From contig KQ959462.1 of NCBI GenBank assembly GCA_001552765.1, forward strand, positions 35,179-99,178: 64,000 bases of DNA, read 5' to 3'. The notes beneath the pieces were generated by a model. The model searched no databases. It was not told where the DNA came from and saw only the letters and a program-made list of their open reading frames with translations. Shown one piece after another: positions 45,865 through 55,027 of this stretch. Position numbers and translations under genes: made by a program. Each line of letters opens with the position of its first letter. Positions within the stretch are counted from its first letter, which is position 1. This DNA is from Bacteroidales bacterium KA00344. Lineage in GTDB: Bacteria; Bacteroidota; Bacteroidia; Bacteroidales; Bacteroidaceae.

Positions 45865-45956
45865 TCCTTAACCGCCCATTATAAAATTAAGGACTAAACG
45901 AAGTAAAGTAAAAGAAAAAACAAAGTAAAAGAAAAGTCTACCCAAACTAAAATGAC

Positions 45957-45987
45957 GGTTTACACGAAATCGTCTTTTCTGTAAACC
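45957..45987. terminator. Terminator hairpin between the lipoprotein and coaX
   Basis: An 8-bp perfect stem GGTTTACA/TGTAAACC encloses a 15-nt loop and is followed by TTTATTTGTTTTTTG on the plus strand, in the convergent gap. Confidence 0.65.
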
Positions 45988-46036
45988 TTTATTTGTTTTT
46001 TGTACTATTCTAATCCAACGACTGCCCAAACACACC

Positions 46037-46828
46037 TCATGATTCAGGGCACACGATATTGTTGTCGGTATAAATGCGGTATAATCCCTTAAAGAGCAAG
46101 AACTCATCATATATCACTTCGTGCCGACAGATAGGGCTTATCAAATGCGCAAGGCCACCCGTCATCACAACAGTGACTTCCGACTTCAGTTCATCCATAA
46201 TTCTATTTACCAGTCCGTCTATCATCGAAGCACTGCCATAGGTTGCTCCACTCTGCATACACTCCGCAGTGTTTTTTCCTATCAGATGGTCCGGCGCACA
46301 CAAAGGAACCTCCGACAACTGTGAAGCATGACCGCAAAGGGCATCGAAAGATGTACGGACACCGGGAATAATCATCCCACCAATAAAACGTCCTTCCCGA
46401 TCCACAACATTGACTGTGGTCGCCGTACCCATATCAATAATCACAAGGGGAGATGGAAAACGGCTTATGGCACCAATGGCATCGGCGATCCGATCGTGCC
46501 CCACCCGCTCAGGATATTCTACACAAATCTCCATCCCAAGCTTGAGTCTATCATCGCCCATGACCATGATCTCAACTCCCGTAACCTGCAAAACCACTTC
46601 ACAAACAGCTTGCGTCAGTTCCGGAACGACAGACGAGAGGATGCCACCCCTAAACTCCGGATAGTCCTTTCGCAACTCCCGAAGCGTCGTTTTGACACTT
46701 GCGAGTGTTCCGAACTTACCTTCTCCCAGCGCAGTTGCTATCCGCGCCGAGTCCAACACCTGGCCATCCGCCATCACACCAACAACAATATTGGAGTTTC
46801 CTATATCAATTACGAGTATTTGATTCAT
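46037..46828 (-). CDS. coaX: Type III pantothenate kinase
   Basis: CoaX phosphorylates pantothenate, the first committed step of coenzyme A synthesis. The 263-residue protein is ASKHA-type: DIGNSNIVVG is the phosphate motif, GHDRIADAIGA and DMGTATTVNVV are the following signatures, and GGMIIPGV completes the pantothenate site. It is the last gene of the panB-panC-panD-coaBC-coaX run and overlaps coaBC by 4 bp (ATGA), so its translation is likely coupled. Confidence 0.95.
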   Translation of the reverse strand: MNQILVIDIGNSNIVVGVMADGQVLDSARIATALGEGKFGTLASVKTTLRELRKDYPEFRGGILSSVVPELTQAVCEVVLQVTGVEIMVMGDDRLKLGMEICVEYPERVGHDRIADAIGAISRFPSPLVIIDMGTATTVNVVDREGRFIGGMIIPGVRTSFDALCGHASQLSEVPLCAPDHLIGKNTAECMQSGATYGSASMIDGLVNRIMDELKSEVTVVMTGGLAHLISPICRHEVIYDEFLLFKGLYRIYTDNNIVCPES

Positions 46829-48045
46829 TCCAAAGAGGCTGCAGGCTGCAGCTTATTTGTGCTTTCCATGATCGTGTCCAGAATCAGTGATGCCGTCTCG
46901 TCCTTGCTGCAAAGAGGCAGTTCTTTAACCCCATCCGTCATGATGATGGTCACCTGATTCGTGTCTACACCAAACCCAGTGTTCTCCGAAGCTATCGTGT
47001 TGGCACATATCATATCCACATTTTTCCTCATCAGTTTCTCTCGCGAATGGGCGATCAGATTCTCTGTTTCCATCGAAAAACCAACCACACATTGCCCCTT
47101 CCGCTTGTTTGTTCCCAGATATTGAAGGATATCTTTGGTGCGTATCAGCGGCAAGTTGAGCTCGCCATCGTCCTTCTTCATCTTCTGCTGATGATAGCTT
47201 CCGGGCGTATAATCGGCCACAGCACTGCACATCACGACGATGTCATACCCATCACTTATCCGTGTCACCGTCTCAAACATTTCCTCCGCAGTAACTACAG
47301 GAATCGTTTCAACGCCTACAAAAGGCTTCAACTCCACCGGACCGGACACAAGCGTAACCTCTGCTCCACGCAGCTTTGCCATCTTCGCGATGGCATATCC
47401 CATCTTGCCCGAAGAATGATTTGTGATATATCTCACGGGATCGATGCTCTCCTGCGTCGGCCCTGCCGTAACCAGCACTCTCCGCCCCTGCATATCATGA
47501 GGCTTGGCAATATGCTTCAACACATACTGCAAAATCAATCCTTCCGATGGCAGCTTTCCACAGCCCACGTCTCCACAAGCCAATCGCCCGGCATCGGGAG
47601 GTATCACCTCTACACCATAACGTGTCAGCTTTTCCAGATTATCCTGCAATATAGGATTCTGCCACATATTCGTATTCATCGCTGGAGCCACGAGTTTAGG
47701 ACATTGGCAAGCCATAAACGTCGTGGTGAGCATATCGTCACAAATGCCATTGGCTATTTTTCCAATGACATTGGCCGTTGCCGGAGCAACCAACATGATG
47801 TCGGCCTTCTTTGCCAACGACACGTGTTTGACATCAAAATTAAAATTACGATCAAACGTATCGACGGCACACTTTCTCGATGTAAGCGTCTCAAAGGTCA
47901 TGGGGGCAATAAACAGACTGGCATTCTTTGTCATAACCACCAGCACTTCCGCATGCTGCTTCACAAGCATCGAAGCCAGATTAGCCATCTTATAAGCAGC
48001 AATGCTGCCCGTCACACCCAGTATTACCGTTTTTCCACTTAACAT
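46825..48045 (-). CDS. coaBC: Phosphopantothenoylcysteine decarboxylase / phosphopantothenate--cysteine ligase
   Basis: This bifunctional enzyme joins cysteine to 4'-phosphopantothenate (CoaB) and decarboxylates the product (CoaC). The 406 residues begin with the FMN-dependent CoaC domain (VTGSIAAYK, PAMNTNMW with the active Asn/Met motif, and the flexible CGDVGCGKLPSEG loop with its catalytic Cys). The CoaB domain starts near residue 190 with GRRVLVTAGPTQE, DPVRYITNHSSGKMG and KMKK. It is 12 bp downstream of panD and overlaps coaX. Confidence 0.96.
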   Translation of the reverse strand: MLSGKTVILGVTGSIAAYKMANLASMLVKQHAEVLVVMTKNASLFIAPMTFETLTSRKCAVDTFDRNFNFDVKHVSLAKKADIMLVAPATANVIGKIANGICDDMLTTTFMACQCPKLVAPAMNTNMWQNPILQDNLEKLTRYGVEVIPPDAGRLACGDVGCGKLPSEGLILQYVLKHIAKPHDMQGRRVLVTAGPTQESIDPVRYITNHSSGKMGYAIAKMAKLRGAEVTLVSGPVELKPFVGVETIPVVTAEEMFETVTRISDGYDIVVMCSAVADYTPGSYHQQKMKKDDGELNLPLIRTKDILQYLGTNKRKGQCVVGFSMETENLIAHSREKLMRKNVDMICANTIASENTGFGVDTNQVTIIMTDGVKELPLCSKDETASLILDTIMESTNKLQPAASLE

Positions 48046-48057
48046 TTCTTTCTCCGT

Positions 48058-48450
48058 TTATTCCTGATCCTTGAGAAGACCGTGCTTCTCATAGTTTGTC
48101 CGTCGTGTTATCTTGTTTTGCTCATCAACAAACACCACTTGGGGGTGGTGTGCTGCAGCTTCCTCCGCCGTCATGTTGGCGTACGCCATGATGATCACCT
48201 TGTCGCCCACGTCCACACAGTGAGCCGCCGCACCATTCAAGCAAATGATGCCCGATCCGGCCTCTCCCGCGATGGCATAGGTAGCCAATCGCTTACCGTT
48301 GTCCACGTCGGCAATCTCCACCCGCTCATATTCCACGATGCCGGCAGCCTCCATCAGTTCGCTGTCGATGGTGATGCTGCCCACATAATTGAGGTCGGCC
48401 TGTGTCACCACCGCCCTGTGTATCTTGGATTTCAGCAGTGTTATTTCCAT
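48058..48450 (-). CDS. panD: Aspartate 1-decarboxylase proenzyme
   Basis: PanD makes beta-alanine from aspartate for pantothenate. The 130-residue proenzyme cuts itself at Gly24-Ser25 (YVGSIT), which forms the pyruvoyl cofactor from Ser25. Other family residues are the Lys9 and Tyr22 region at the N-terminus and NGAAAH. It overlaps panC by 10 bp and precedes coaBC by 12 bp. Bacteroidota PanD self-cleavage is usually PanZ-independent, which is knowledge of the group rather than visible here. Confidence 0.95.
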   Translation of the reverse strand: MEITLLKSKIHRAVVTQADLNYVGSITIDSELMEAAGIVEYERVEIADVDNGKRLATYAIAGEAGSGIICLNGAAAHCVDVGDKVIIMAYANMTAEEAAAHHPQVVFVDEQNKITRRTNYEKHGLLKDQE

Positions 48451-49283
48451 ATAAAATTGTCTATCAGTCGGGTTTTGCCAATATACACGGCAATGGCCAC
48501 AAGCGTTTCTCCTTCTATCGTCTCCACGCGCTGCACGTTGTTCAGGTCTACCACCTCCACATAATCCACGCGTGCCAGCGGCTCCGTCTGTAAGCTGTCG
48601 CTGATGATTTTGATAATGGTCGAGGCGTTGCGCTCACCGTTTTCCACAGCCGTCTGTCCAAGTTTGAGACTCTTCGACAAGATAAGCGCAGCCCGACGCT
48701 CCTCTGCACTGAGATAGGTGTTGCGGCTCGACTTGGCCAGTCCGTCGGCTTCGCGAACAATAGGACAAGCTATAATCTCAAGGTCAAAGTTGAGATCGCG
48801 AACAAAACGGCGCACAGTGGCCAACTGCTGGGCATCTTTCTGCCCAAAATAGGCACGGTCAGGACCAACGATGTTAAACAGTTTACTCACCACCGTACAC
48901 ACTCCCCTGAAATGACCGGCGCGCCGTGCACCGCAGAGCAGCTCCGTAGTCTCAGTGGTATCTACAAAGGTGGTAAAATGAGTCGGGTACATCTCCGACG
49001 GATCGGGGTTGAAAATAAGGTCTCCGCCCATCGCTTCCACCGCAGCCATATCATGATTTAAATCTCGCGGATAAGCCTCCAAATCTTCCGACGGGCCAAA
49101 CTGAATAGGGTTTACAAACACGGAAACCACCGTTCGGTCGTTGTCAGCAACCGACTTTGCTATAAGGCTCTGATGCCCTTCGTGCAGGAATCCCATCGTC
49201 GGAACAAGTCCCACGCTCAATCCTTCCTTGCGCCATCCTTTTACAATCTTGCGAACTTCTTGAATCGTCTTTACAACTTGCAT
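48441..49283 (-). CDS. panC: Pantothenate synthetase
   Basis: PanC joins pantoate and beta-alanine using ATP. The 280-residue protein has [15 protein letters not shown] (the HxGH nucleotidyltransferase motif), [24 protein letters not shown] and the KSSRNTYLS motif. It is separated from panB by 52 bp and overlaps panD by 10 bp. Length and order are typical. Confidence 0.96.
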   Translation of the reverse strand: MQVVKTIQEVRKIVKGWRKEGLSVGLVPTMGFLHEGHQSLIAKSVADNDRTVVSVFVNPIQFGPSEDLEAYPRDLNHDMAAVEAMGGDLIFNPDPSEMYPTHFTTFVDTTETTELLCGARRAGHFRGVCTVVSKLFNIVGPDRAYFGQKDAQQLATVRRFVRDLNFDLEIIACPIVREADGLAKSSRNTYLSAEERRAALILSKSLKLGQTAVENGERNASTIIKIISDSLQTEPLARVDYVEVVDLNNVQRVETIEGETLVAIAVYIGKTRLIDNFIWK

Positions 49284-49335
49284 TTTCTTGTATATTTATT
49301 TTTCTCGTCTATACGGACGATGTTTTTTCACCTAT

Positions 49336-50160
49336 TTAATACAACGACTTGAGCACATCATCACTGATGGCAAAAGTATGTTCCTTAGCGGGAAAATCCT
49401 GACGCTCGCAGTCTTCCTTGTATTGCTTGAACGCAGCCAGCATCGTGTCGTGAAGGTTGGCATATTTCTTCACAAATTTGGGCGTGAATCCATTGGTGTA
49501 ACCCAGCATATCCTGATACACCAACACCTGTCCGTCACAATATTTGCCCGCGCCGATACCTATCGTCAACGGCGATACCTGTTCGGTAATCATCTTTGCC
49601 AGTGCCTCTGGCACACATTCCAATGTGATGGCAAACACGCCCGCAGCCTCCAACGCCCGTGCGTCTTCCATGAGTTGCTGAGCCTTGTCGCTCGATTTTC
49701 CCTGCACCTTGTAGCCACCCAACGTGTTGAACGACTGCGGTGTAAGTCCGATATGTCCCACTACGGGAATCCCGGCTTCCACAATGGCCTGCACGCGATC
49801 GGCATAACGCACACCGCCCTCAAGTTTCACGGCCTGACAGTTGGTCTCTTTCATGATTCGTCCCGCATTTTTCACAGCATCGTAGACTGATGTTTGGTAA
49901 GACATGAAAGGCATATCAATCACCACAAAAGCCTGTTTGGCCCCACGACAAACCGCCTTGCCGTGATGGATCATATCGTCTACCGTCACTGCGAGTGTGT
50001 TGTCATAACCCAACATGACGTTGCCCAACGAGTCGCCGACAAGAATCATGTCTATGCCCGCCTCGTCGATGGTGCAGGCTGTGTGATAATCGTATGCGGT
50101 GAGCATACTCAAGCGTCGCACTCCTTTCTGCGACAGAAAATAATCTGCTGTATTCTTCAT
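49336..50160 (-). CDS. panB: 3-methyl-2-oxobutanoate hydroxymethyltransferase
   Basis: PanB makes ketopantoate, the first step of pantothenate synthesis. The 274-residue TIM-barrel enzyme has LTAYDYHTACTIDEAGIDMILVGDSLGNV at the start (the metal-binding Asp in VGDSLG), the family segments MPFMSYQ, VKLEGG and IPVVGHIGLTPQ, and GIGAGKYCDGQVLV. It begins the five-gene coenzyme A precursor operon and carries its promoter. Confidence 0.96.
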   Translation of the reverse strand: MKNTADYFLSQKGVRRLSMLTAYDYHTACTIDEAGIDMILVGDSLGNVMLGYDNTLAVTVDDMIHHGKAVCRGAKQAFVVIDMPFMSYQTSVYDAVKNAGRIMKETNCQAVKLEGGVRYADRVQAIVEAGIPVVGHIGLTPQSFNTLGGYKVQGKSSDKAQQLMEDARALEAAGVFAITLECVPEALAKMITEQVSPLTIGIGAGKYCDGQVLVYQDMLGYTNGFTPKFVKKYANLHDTMLAAFKQYKEDCERQDFPAKEHTFAISDDVLKSLY

Positions 50161-50222
50161 TCTACCTCTTACATAGTCATCTCACGAAGTCCCTCTCCGC
50201 AAATGAGAAAGATTCTGAGTTG

Positions 50223-50253
50223 CAAAGGTATAAAGAAACTCCGGAAATCTCAA
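50223..50253 (-). promoter_or_regulatory. Promoter of the pan-coa operon
   Basis: On the minus strand TTG (50253-50251) and TACCTTTG (50230-50223) are separated by exactly 20 bp, followed by a leader of about 60 nt before panB. Confidence 0.75.
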
Positions 50254-50510
50254 TGATATATCGTTTTTTTATCCATCTCGCTACCGCCGATGCAACTTTA
50301 TGCAACATTGTTTCGAGACCAGTTCAATGCTCTGTTCGTCGAAAACAACCTGCAACATTCCTCTCCATCGCAAGTGTGAATGAAAGACAAACCGAGCTTG
50401 GGAACTGCATTTCAAAGATGGCGTGAAAGGCTCATTCGGGCCAACTCAAATCTATGTTTCTTCTCTTTAATCAGTCCCTTGCGGCTGTCTTCAGCTCTCA
50501 AGTATAACAA

Positions 50511-50908
50511 TGTTTGTAAAATATGATTACCATTTTCAGACGAATATTTTCTCGTCATTTAGCACAAAAAGGGCTATGTTTTTGCCTCGAAATTCATACG
50601 GCGCAACTCCAAAACGCCTCAATCTGCATGTCTCTTATTCCGCCACGTCATGGCAAAGCCCCAACCGCGGTATGATTAAGCCCTAACGGGCATGCGACTA
50701 AGGCTCATCCGCACTGCGGTTAAATCCTTCTCGCACCGCCGTTGAATACTCAATCGCAGAGGGTAAAAGAATAGGCAAACCGGCCTCGTTTCAGAACACC
50801 CTGATTATCAACCAACTACAAACCAGCGCAAATTTGACGAATTTCAGACGAAAGCAAAGTTGTTTTGAAATACGCGAAACCTGAAGGGGTGTTTGTAAAG
50901 ATATATCT
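50511..50908 (+). repeat. Intergenic repeat family, copy E
   Basis: This full-type copy has TGTTTGTAAAATATGATTACC at its left end, the exact head 16-mer AAAAAGGGCTATGTTT at 50566-50581, GCGGTATGATTAAGCCC / GCGACTAAGGC modules at about 50655-50725, and the exact tail 16-mer TTTTGAAATACGCGAA at 50863-50878 followed by GGGGTGTTTGTAAAG. It lies in the divergent gap between panB and the peptidase and points toward the peptidase. Confidence 0.8.
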
Positions 50909-51011
50909 TAGTCTATAACAATGCTTTTGCAAACTGTCGTCAGCCGGTATATTTTTGCAAAAAACATTGATATTCAGCTTGTATTATGGTCCGAAATTTT
51001 AATATTTTTGC

Positions 51012-51019
51012 TATCTTTG
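51012..51019 (+). promoter_or_regulatory. Promoter -7 box of the exported peptidase gene
   Basis: TATCTTTG lies 42 bp before the ATG at 51062, with no TTG at the standard upstream spacing. Confidence 0.55.
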
Positions 51020-51061
51020 CACTATCATCATTTCACTTTTACGAACGATTAACTATAAATT

Positions 51062-52471
51062 ATGAATAAGAAAACACTTGTACTCTCTCTTTGTGTAGCG
51101 TTCTCTTCCACACTGTTGGCGCAGACTCGCACCGGCGGCATTTCGATGGAGATGCTCCGACAGATTGAAAATGCCCAGAGCAGCAACCCTGCCAACAAGG
51201 CTCTGGCCAATGCCATTGCCTCTAACAAAATTGACGATTTGGCCAAAAACTGCAAAAATCTTGGCCAGATCGACACCTACTTCAACGTGGAAACACCCAA
51301 GCAAAGCATCCACGACCAGCAAAGTTCCGGGCGCTGCTGGATGTTTTCGGGGCTGAATGTGCTTCGTGCCAATTTTGCCAAAGCGCATGACGACTCCCTG
51401 AAGGTGGAATATTCACAGTCGTATCTGTTTTTCTACGACCAGTTGGAGAAGGCCAACCTGATGCTTCAGGGGGTTGTGGACTGCGCCGGGAAGCCTATAG
51501 ACGACACGCGTGTGCAGTTCTTCTTCCGCCACCCTATCAGCGATGGTGGAACGTTCTGTGGGGTGGCCGACCTCGCAGACAAATACGGACTTGTACCCAT
51601 GAGCGTGATGCCCGAAACGTTTTCGAGCGATAACACGTCACAGATGCAGAAGATGATTTCGTCGAAACTGCGCGAATTTGGCCTCGAACTTCGTCAAATG
51701 GTGAGCGAAGGCAAGAAAGCCAATGTCATCAATCGGCGCAAAACGGAAATGCTCGGCACCATCTACCACATGCTCACGCTCACCATTGGCGAGCCCGTGA
51801 AAGAATTTACCTATGTTTTCCGCGATAAGAACGGGAAACCTATAGGCGAGGCCCGAAAATACACGCCTAAGGAATTTTACGAGGAAACGGTGTCCGGCCC
51901 AATCACGGGAACGTTTATCATGTTGATGAACGACCCCAGACGCCCCTATCACAAAACCTACGAAGTGGAGCTTGACCGCCATACCTATGATGGGCAAAAC
52001 TGGAAATATCTCAATCTTCCCATGGAGGAGATTGCCAAGATAGCCATTGCCTCGCTGAAGGACGGGCGCAAGATGTATTCCAGCTATGACGTGGGCAAAC
52101 AGCTCGACCGCAAGCGCGGCTATCTGGACGTGGACAACTATGACTATGGCTCACTTTTCGGAACAACGTTTGGCATGAACAAGGCCGAACGCATCATGAC
52201 CTTCGACAGCGGCTCCACCCATGCCATGACACTCACGGCAGTGGATTTGGACGCGGAGGGCAAGCCGCTGAAATGGAAAGTAGAAAACAGTTGGGGGCCG
52301 ACCTACGGGCAGAACGGATGCCTCATCATGACCAACCGCTGGTTTAATGAGTATATGTTCAGGCTCGTAGTCAATAAGAAATATGTCTCGAAAGAGATTT
52401 TAAGGGAGTTCGACCAGAAGCCGACAATGGTTGTTCCGGAAGATCCTTTGTTCATGGGTGACAGCATGTAA
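51062..52471 (+). CDS. Exported C1B cysteine peptidase (bleomycin hydrolase / aminopeptidase C type)
   Basis: This 469-residue protein is a papain-fold peptidase of the bleomycin hydrolase family. The triad is C92 (SGRCWMFSG), H387 (THAMTL) and N409 (ENSWG). Unlike the usual cytosolic family members it begins with a clear signal peptide (LVLSLCVAFSSTLLA, then QT), so it probably acts in the periplasm or outside. The homohexamer-type family normally trims peptides. It overlaps the following EEP gene by one base (TAATG), which suggests coupled translation. Confidence 0.92.
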   Translation: MNKKTLVLSLCVAFSSTLLAQTRTGGISMEMLRQIENAQSSNPANKALANAIASNKIDDLAKNCKNLGQIDTYFNVETPKQSIHDQQSSGRCWMFSGLNVLRANFAKAHDDSLKVEYSQSYLFFYDQLEKANLMLQGVVDCAGKPIDDTRVQFFFRHPISDGGTFCGVADLADKYGLVPMSVMPETFSSDNTSQMQKMISSKLREFGLELRQMVSEGKKANVINRRKTEMLGTIYHMLTLTIGEPVKEFTYVFRDKNGKPIGEARKYTPKEFYEETVSGPITGTFIMLMNDPRRPYHKTYEVELDRHTYDGQNWKYLNLPMEEIAKIAIASLKDGRKMYSSYDVGKQLDRKRGYLDVDNYDYGSLFGTTFGMNKAERIMTFDSGSTHAMTLTAVDLDAEGKPLKWKVENSWGPTYGQNGCLIMTNRWFNEYMFRLVVNKKYVSKEILREFDQKPTMVVPEDPLFMGDSM

Positions 52472-53433
52472 TGTGTTTCCTTGCATTTTTGATGACGGTT
52501 TTCACAGTCGTGGAACTAAACTGTGAAAATCTGTTTGACACTATCGATAATGGCTTGAAGCAGGACGAGGAGTTTCTGCCCGCTTCAAGTCATCATTGGA
52601 CACCCTATCGGTATTGGCGCAAACTGAACCGCATCGGGCAGGAAATTCTGTCGTGTGGTGTGCTCGGTACGGATGAGGTGATGCCCGACATCGTGGCGCT
52701 GACGGAAGTGGAAAACGACTCGGTGATGCGCGACCTCACCAAGCGTTCACTGCTTCGGCAGGCCGGTTACGACTATATCGTGACCGATGGACCCGACCAA
52801 CGCGGCATCAATGTGGCCCTGCTTTATTCTCCTTTCAGTTTTCGACTGCTCAATTCTCGCTCCATTTCCATTCCCAAACTGCGCGATTTCCGACCGACGC
52901 GGGACATTCTCTACGCTTCGGGCGAAATTATCACGGGTGACACGCTGCACGTTTTTGTGCTCCATGCACCCAGCCGCTCCGGCGGTGAGAGGGCAACCAG
53001 ACCCTATCGGCTGCATGTGGCCCGGCAGCTTGGCATGGCTATCGACTCAGTTCGAGCCGTTGCGACGCATCCGAGAATCATCATTGCCGGCGATTTCAAT
53101 GATTACGCGAACGATGCTTCCCTTCAATTCTTGGTGGCCAAAAACTTTGTGGATGTATCGGCCGAGGCGTTGGGCTTACATGGCGCCAAGGGGACCTATC
53201 GCTATCATGGCGACTGGGGCAGTCTGGACCATATCTTGTGTAACGACCGGATGGCAGCCCACCTTGTGAGATGTCATATCAATGACGCCCCGTTCCTGTT
53301 GGAGGAGGATAAGAAATATGGTGGCATGAAACCCCGTCGAACATATCTCGGTCCGCGCTATCTCGGCGGTTTCAGCGACCATCTGCCTTTGGTGGCGGTG
53401 TTCGAATGGGATAAGGAAACAACAAAACATTGA
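52471..53433 (+). CDS. Endonuclease/exonuclease/phosphatase family protein
   Basis: This 320-residue protein has the EEP fold found in nucleases and phosphodiesterases. The metal and catalytic motifs appear in order: ELNCENLFD (Asn), TEVEN (Glu), GDFND (Asp and Asn) and SDHLPL (the final Asp-His). The start at 52471 shares a base with the stop codon before it; Met8 (MTVFTVVELN) is an equally reasonable start. No convincing signal peptide is present beyond the short hydrophobic MCFLAFLMTVF. It converges on comEC with a 15-bp gap and a small hairpin. Confidence 0.85.
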   Translation: MCFLAFLMTVFTVVELNCENLFDTIDNGLKQDEEFLPASSHHWTPYRYWRKLNRIGQEILSCGVLGTDEVMPDIVALTEVENDSVMRDLTKRSLLRQAGYDYIVTDGPDQRGINVALLYSPFSFRLLNSRSISIPKLRDFRPTRDILYASGEIITGDTLHVFVLHAPSRSGGERATRPYRLHVARQLGMAIDSVRAVATHPRIIIAGDFNDYANDASLQFLVAKNFVDVSAEALGLHGAKGTYRYHGDWGSLDHILCNDRMAAHLVRCHINDAPFLLEEDKKYGGMKPRRTYLGPRYLGGFSDHLPLVAVFEWDKETTKH

Positions 53434-53450
53434 AACCTTTGGCGGGTTTC
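53432..53450. terminator. Small hairpin between the EEP gene and comEC
   Basis: GAAACC (53432-53437) pairs with GGTTTC (53445-53450) and overlaps the ends of both convergent genes. Confidence 0.35.
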
Positions 53451-55023
53451 ACACGTTTTGCGACGCACTGTAGAACATGTCCAACTTTTCTTGTCGGCGT
53501 GCCTGCCGTATATAATGGCCCAAAACAGAGAGCGAAATAATAGTGACGTATGCCAGCATGAGCTGCCAAGTGTTGATGTGGATATGCTCGATACTCGCTC
53601 CGGGAAGTGCCGACAGCCGGTCGAGTGAGGTGTTGAGCAATCCGGATATATATACAATCCCCGTGACAATGGCTTCCTGAACAACCGGCAAAGGAGTGGT
53701 GAGAAGCATCAGCACGGCTCCATAGAGTATCAAGGTGGCTGCCGGAATGACCACAAAATTGGTGAGAATGAAGTAGCAGGAAAACCGCCCGAAATAATAA
53801 GCCACCAATGGTGCCGTTCCGATTTGGGCCGACAGCGATATTGCTGTGAGCCCCCACAACCAACGGGCAATGGCGTTCTGAAGTGGCAAAGCATGATAAA
53901 TCGTGCGATAATAAATCAGTATGGAAGCCACAGCCATGAATGACATTTGAAAGCCAATATCCCACAGATTCAGCGGATTGACGACAAGCATCATCAACGC
54001 GGCAAAGGCCAGGGTGTTGATGGAAGCGCGTTGTCGCCCCAAAACAATGCACACCGAGTAGACACTGAGCATCGTTGCCGAGCGAATGGCACTTGCGGGC
54101 ATTCCCACGATAACCACATATACCCATATTGCGGTGAGAATCAGAGCCTGAGAGAGCCATTTCCATTTTCTCAATCCACCAAGCAGGAGTGTCAGAAAGG
54201 CGTAGACGATGCCAAGATGAAGTCCCGAAAGCGCAAGCACATGAGAGGCTCCGGATATGGAGTAATGTTCTTTTAAGGTTTTCGAAAGGTGACTTTTGTC
54301 TCCCAGTGTCATGGCAGCCACCACTGCATATTGTTCACTGTCGAGGCCGAACAGCCTGTAACGCTCTAAAAATGTTTGCCTGAGTTTCAGCGCCCTGAGC
54401 CTTACGCGTTCGAATCGAGACAGAGGCGCGGTGCTCACGGCGGCTTTCTGCCAACTGCGATAATAGATGAAGGTTTGCGCCGCAAAGCCGTGTGTGCGGA
54501 GCCATCCGGCATAATCGAAGTTGCTTGTGGTGTAAAAGTTTTGAGGCGTTTCAAATGTCGACCTTGCCTCAATACCGTCGCCAAGGTGCAGTCGCTGCCA
54601 GCGTTTGGCAACGCCATCCTTCAACAGTGAGGCCTTCACCTTTATCGGCGTGTTGAGTGGCTGTGTTCCGATGTGGGTAATGGTCAGGTCGCACCGAATG
54701 GTTTTTCCCCTTTCTTCCGGCTCACTCATCACAATGGCTTGATAACGGGGACTTGTTCCCCTTAAGGATGTGTCCAACCGACCGTTGCTGTGCACAGTGA
54801 GCGTGATGCCCAACAACATGGTGCACGCCATGATGCACACTCCTTGTCCTGCCGTATGCTTTGTCCCCAATGCCAGCCCCGTTGCCAACACGGCAACCGT
54901 CAGGCTCAACCACAGTCCCAAAGGCAAACTACCGCCCCACGCATCTCCCACGATGATGCCGATGATAAACATCAACGTGATGCGCAACAAAGGATAGCGA
55001 TTGAGTGCCCTGCCTGTGATCAT
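53449..55023 (-). CDS. comEC: ComEC/Rec2-type DNA uptake channel, without beta-lactamase domain
   Basis: ComEC forms the inner-membrane channel for transforming DNA. The 524-residue protein has an N-terminal membrane helix pair, an OB-like extracellular domain (DUF4131 region, about residues 80-210), and the competence domain with many transmembrane helices, including the SGASHVLALSGLHLGIVYA motif, MPASAIRSATMLS and PLNLWDIGFQMSFMAVASI. It stops without the C-terminal metallo-beta-lactamase domain of full-length ComEC, as in several Bacteroidota. Its promoter ends 4 bp before the ATG, so the transcript is probably leaderless. Confidence 0.93.
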   Translation of the reverse strand: MITGRALNRYPLLRITLMFIIGIIVGDAWGGSLPLGLWLSLTVAVLATGLALGTKHTAGQGVCIMACTMLLGITLTVHSNGRLDTSLRGTSPRYQAIVMSEPEERGKTIRCDLTITHIGTQPLNTPIKVKASLLKDGVAKRWQRLHLGDGIEARSTFETPQNFYTTSNFDYAGWLRTHGFAAQTFIYYRSWQKAAVSTAPLSRFERVRLRALKLRQTFLERYRLFGLDSEQYAVVAAMTLGDKSHLSKTLKEHYSISGASHVLALSGLHLGIVYAFLTLLLGGLRKWKWLSQALILTAIWVYVVIVGMPASAIRSATMLSVYSVCIVLGRQRASINTLAFAALMMLVVNPLNLWDIGFQMSFMAVASILIYYRTIYHALPLQNAIARWLWGLTAISLSAQIGTAPLVAYYFGRFSCYFILTNFVVIPAATLILYGAVLMLLTTPLPVVQEAIVTGIVYISGLLNTSLDRLSALPGASIEHIHINTWQLMLAYVTIISLSVLGHYIRQARRQEKLDMFYSASQNV

Positions 55024-55027
55024 ATCG

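Noticed and set aside
47047..48042. 331-codon plus-strand frame opposite coaBC
   Set aside because: CoaBC has all its motifs on the other strand; the antisense product has no recognisable features.
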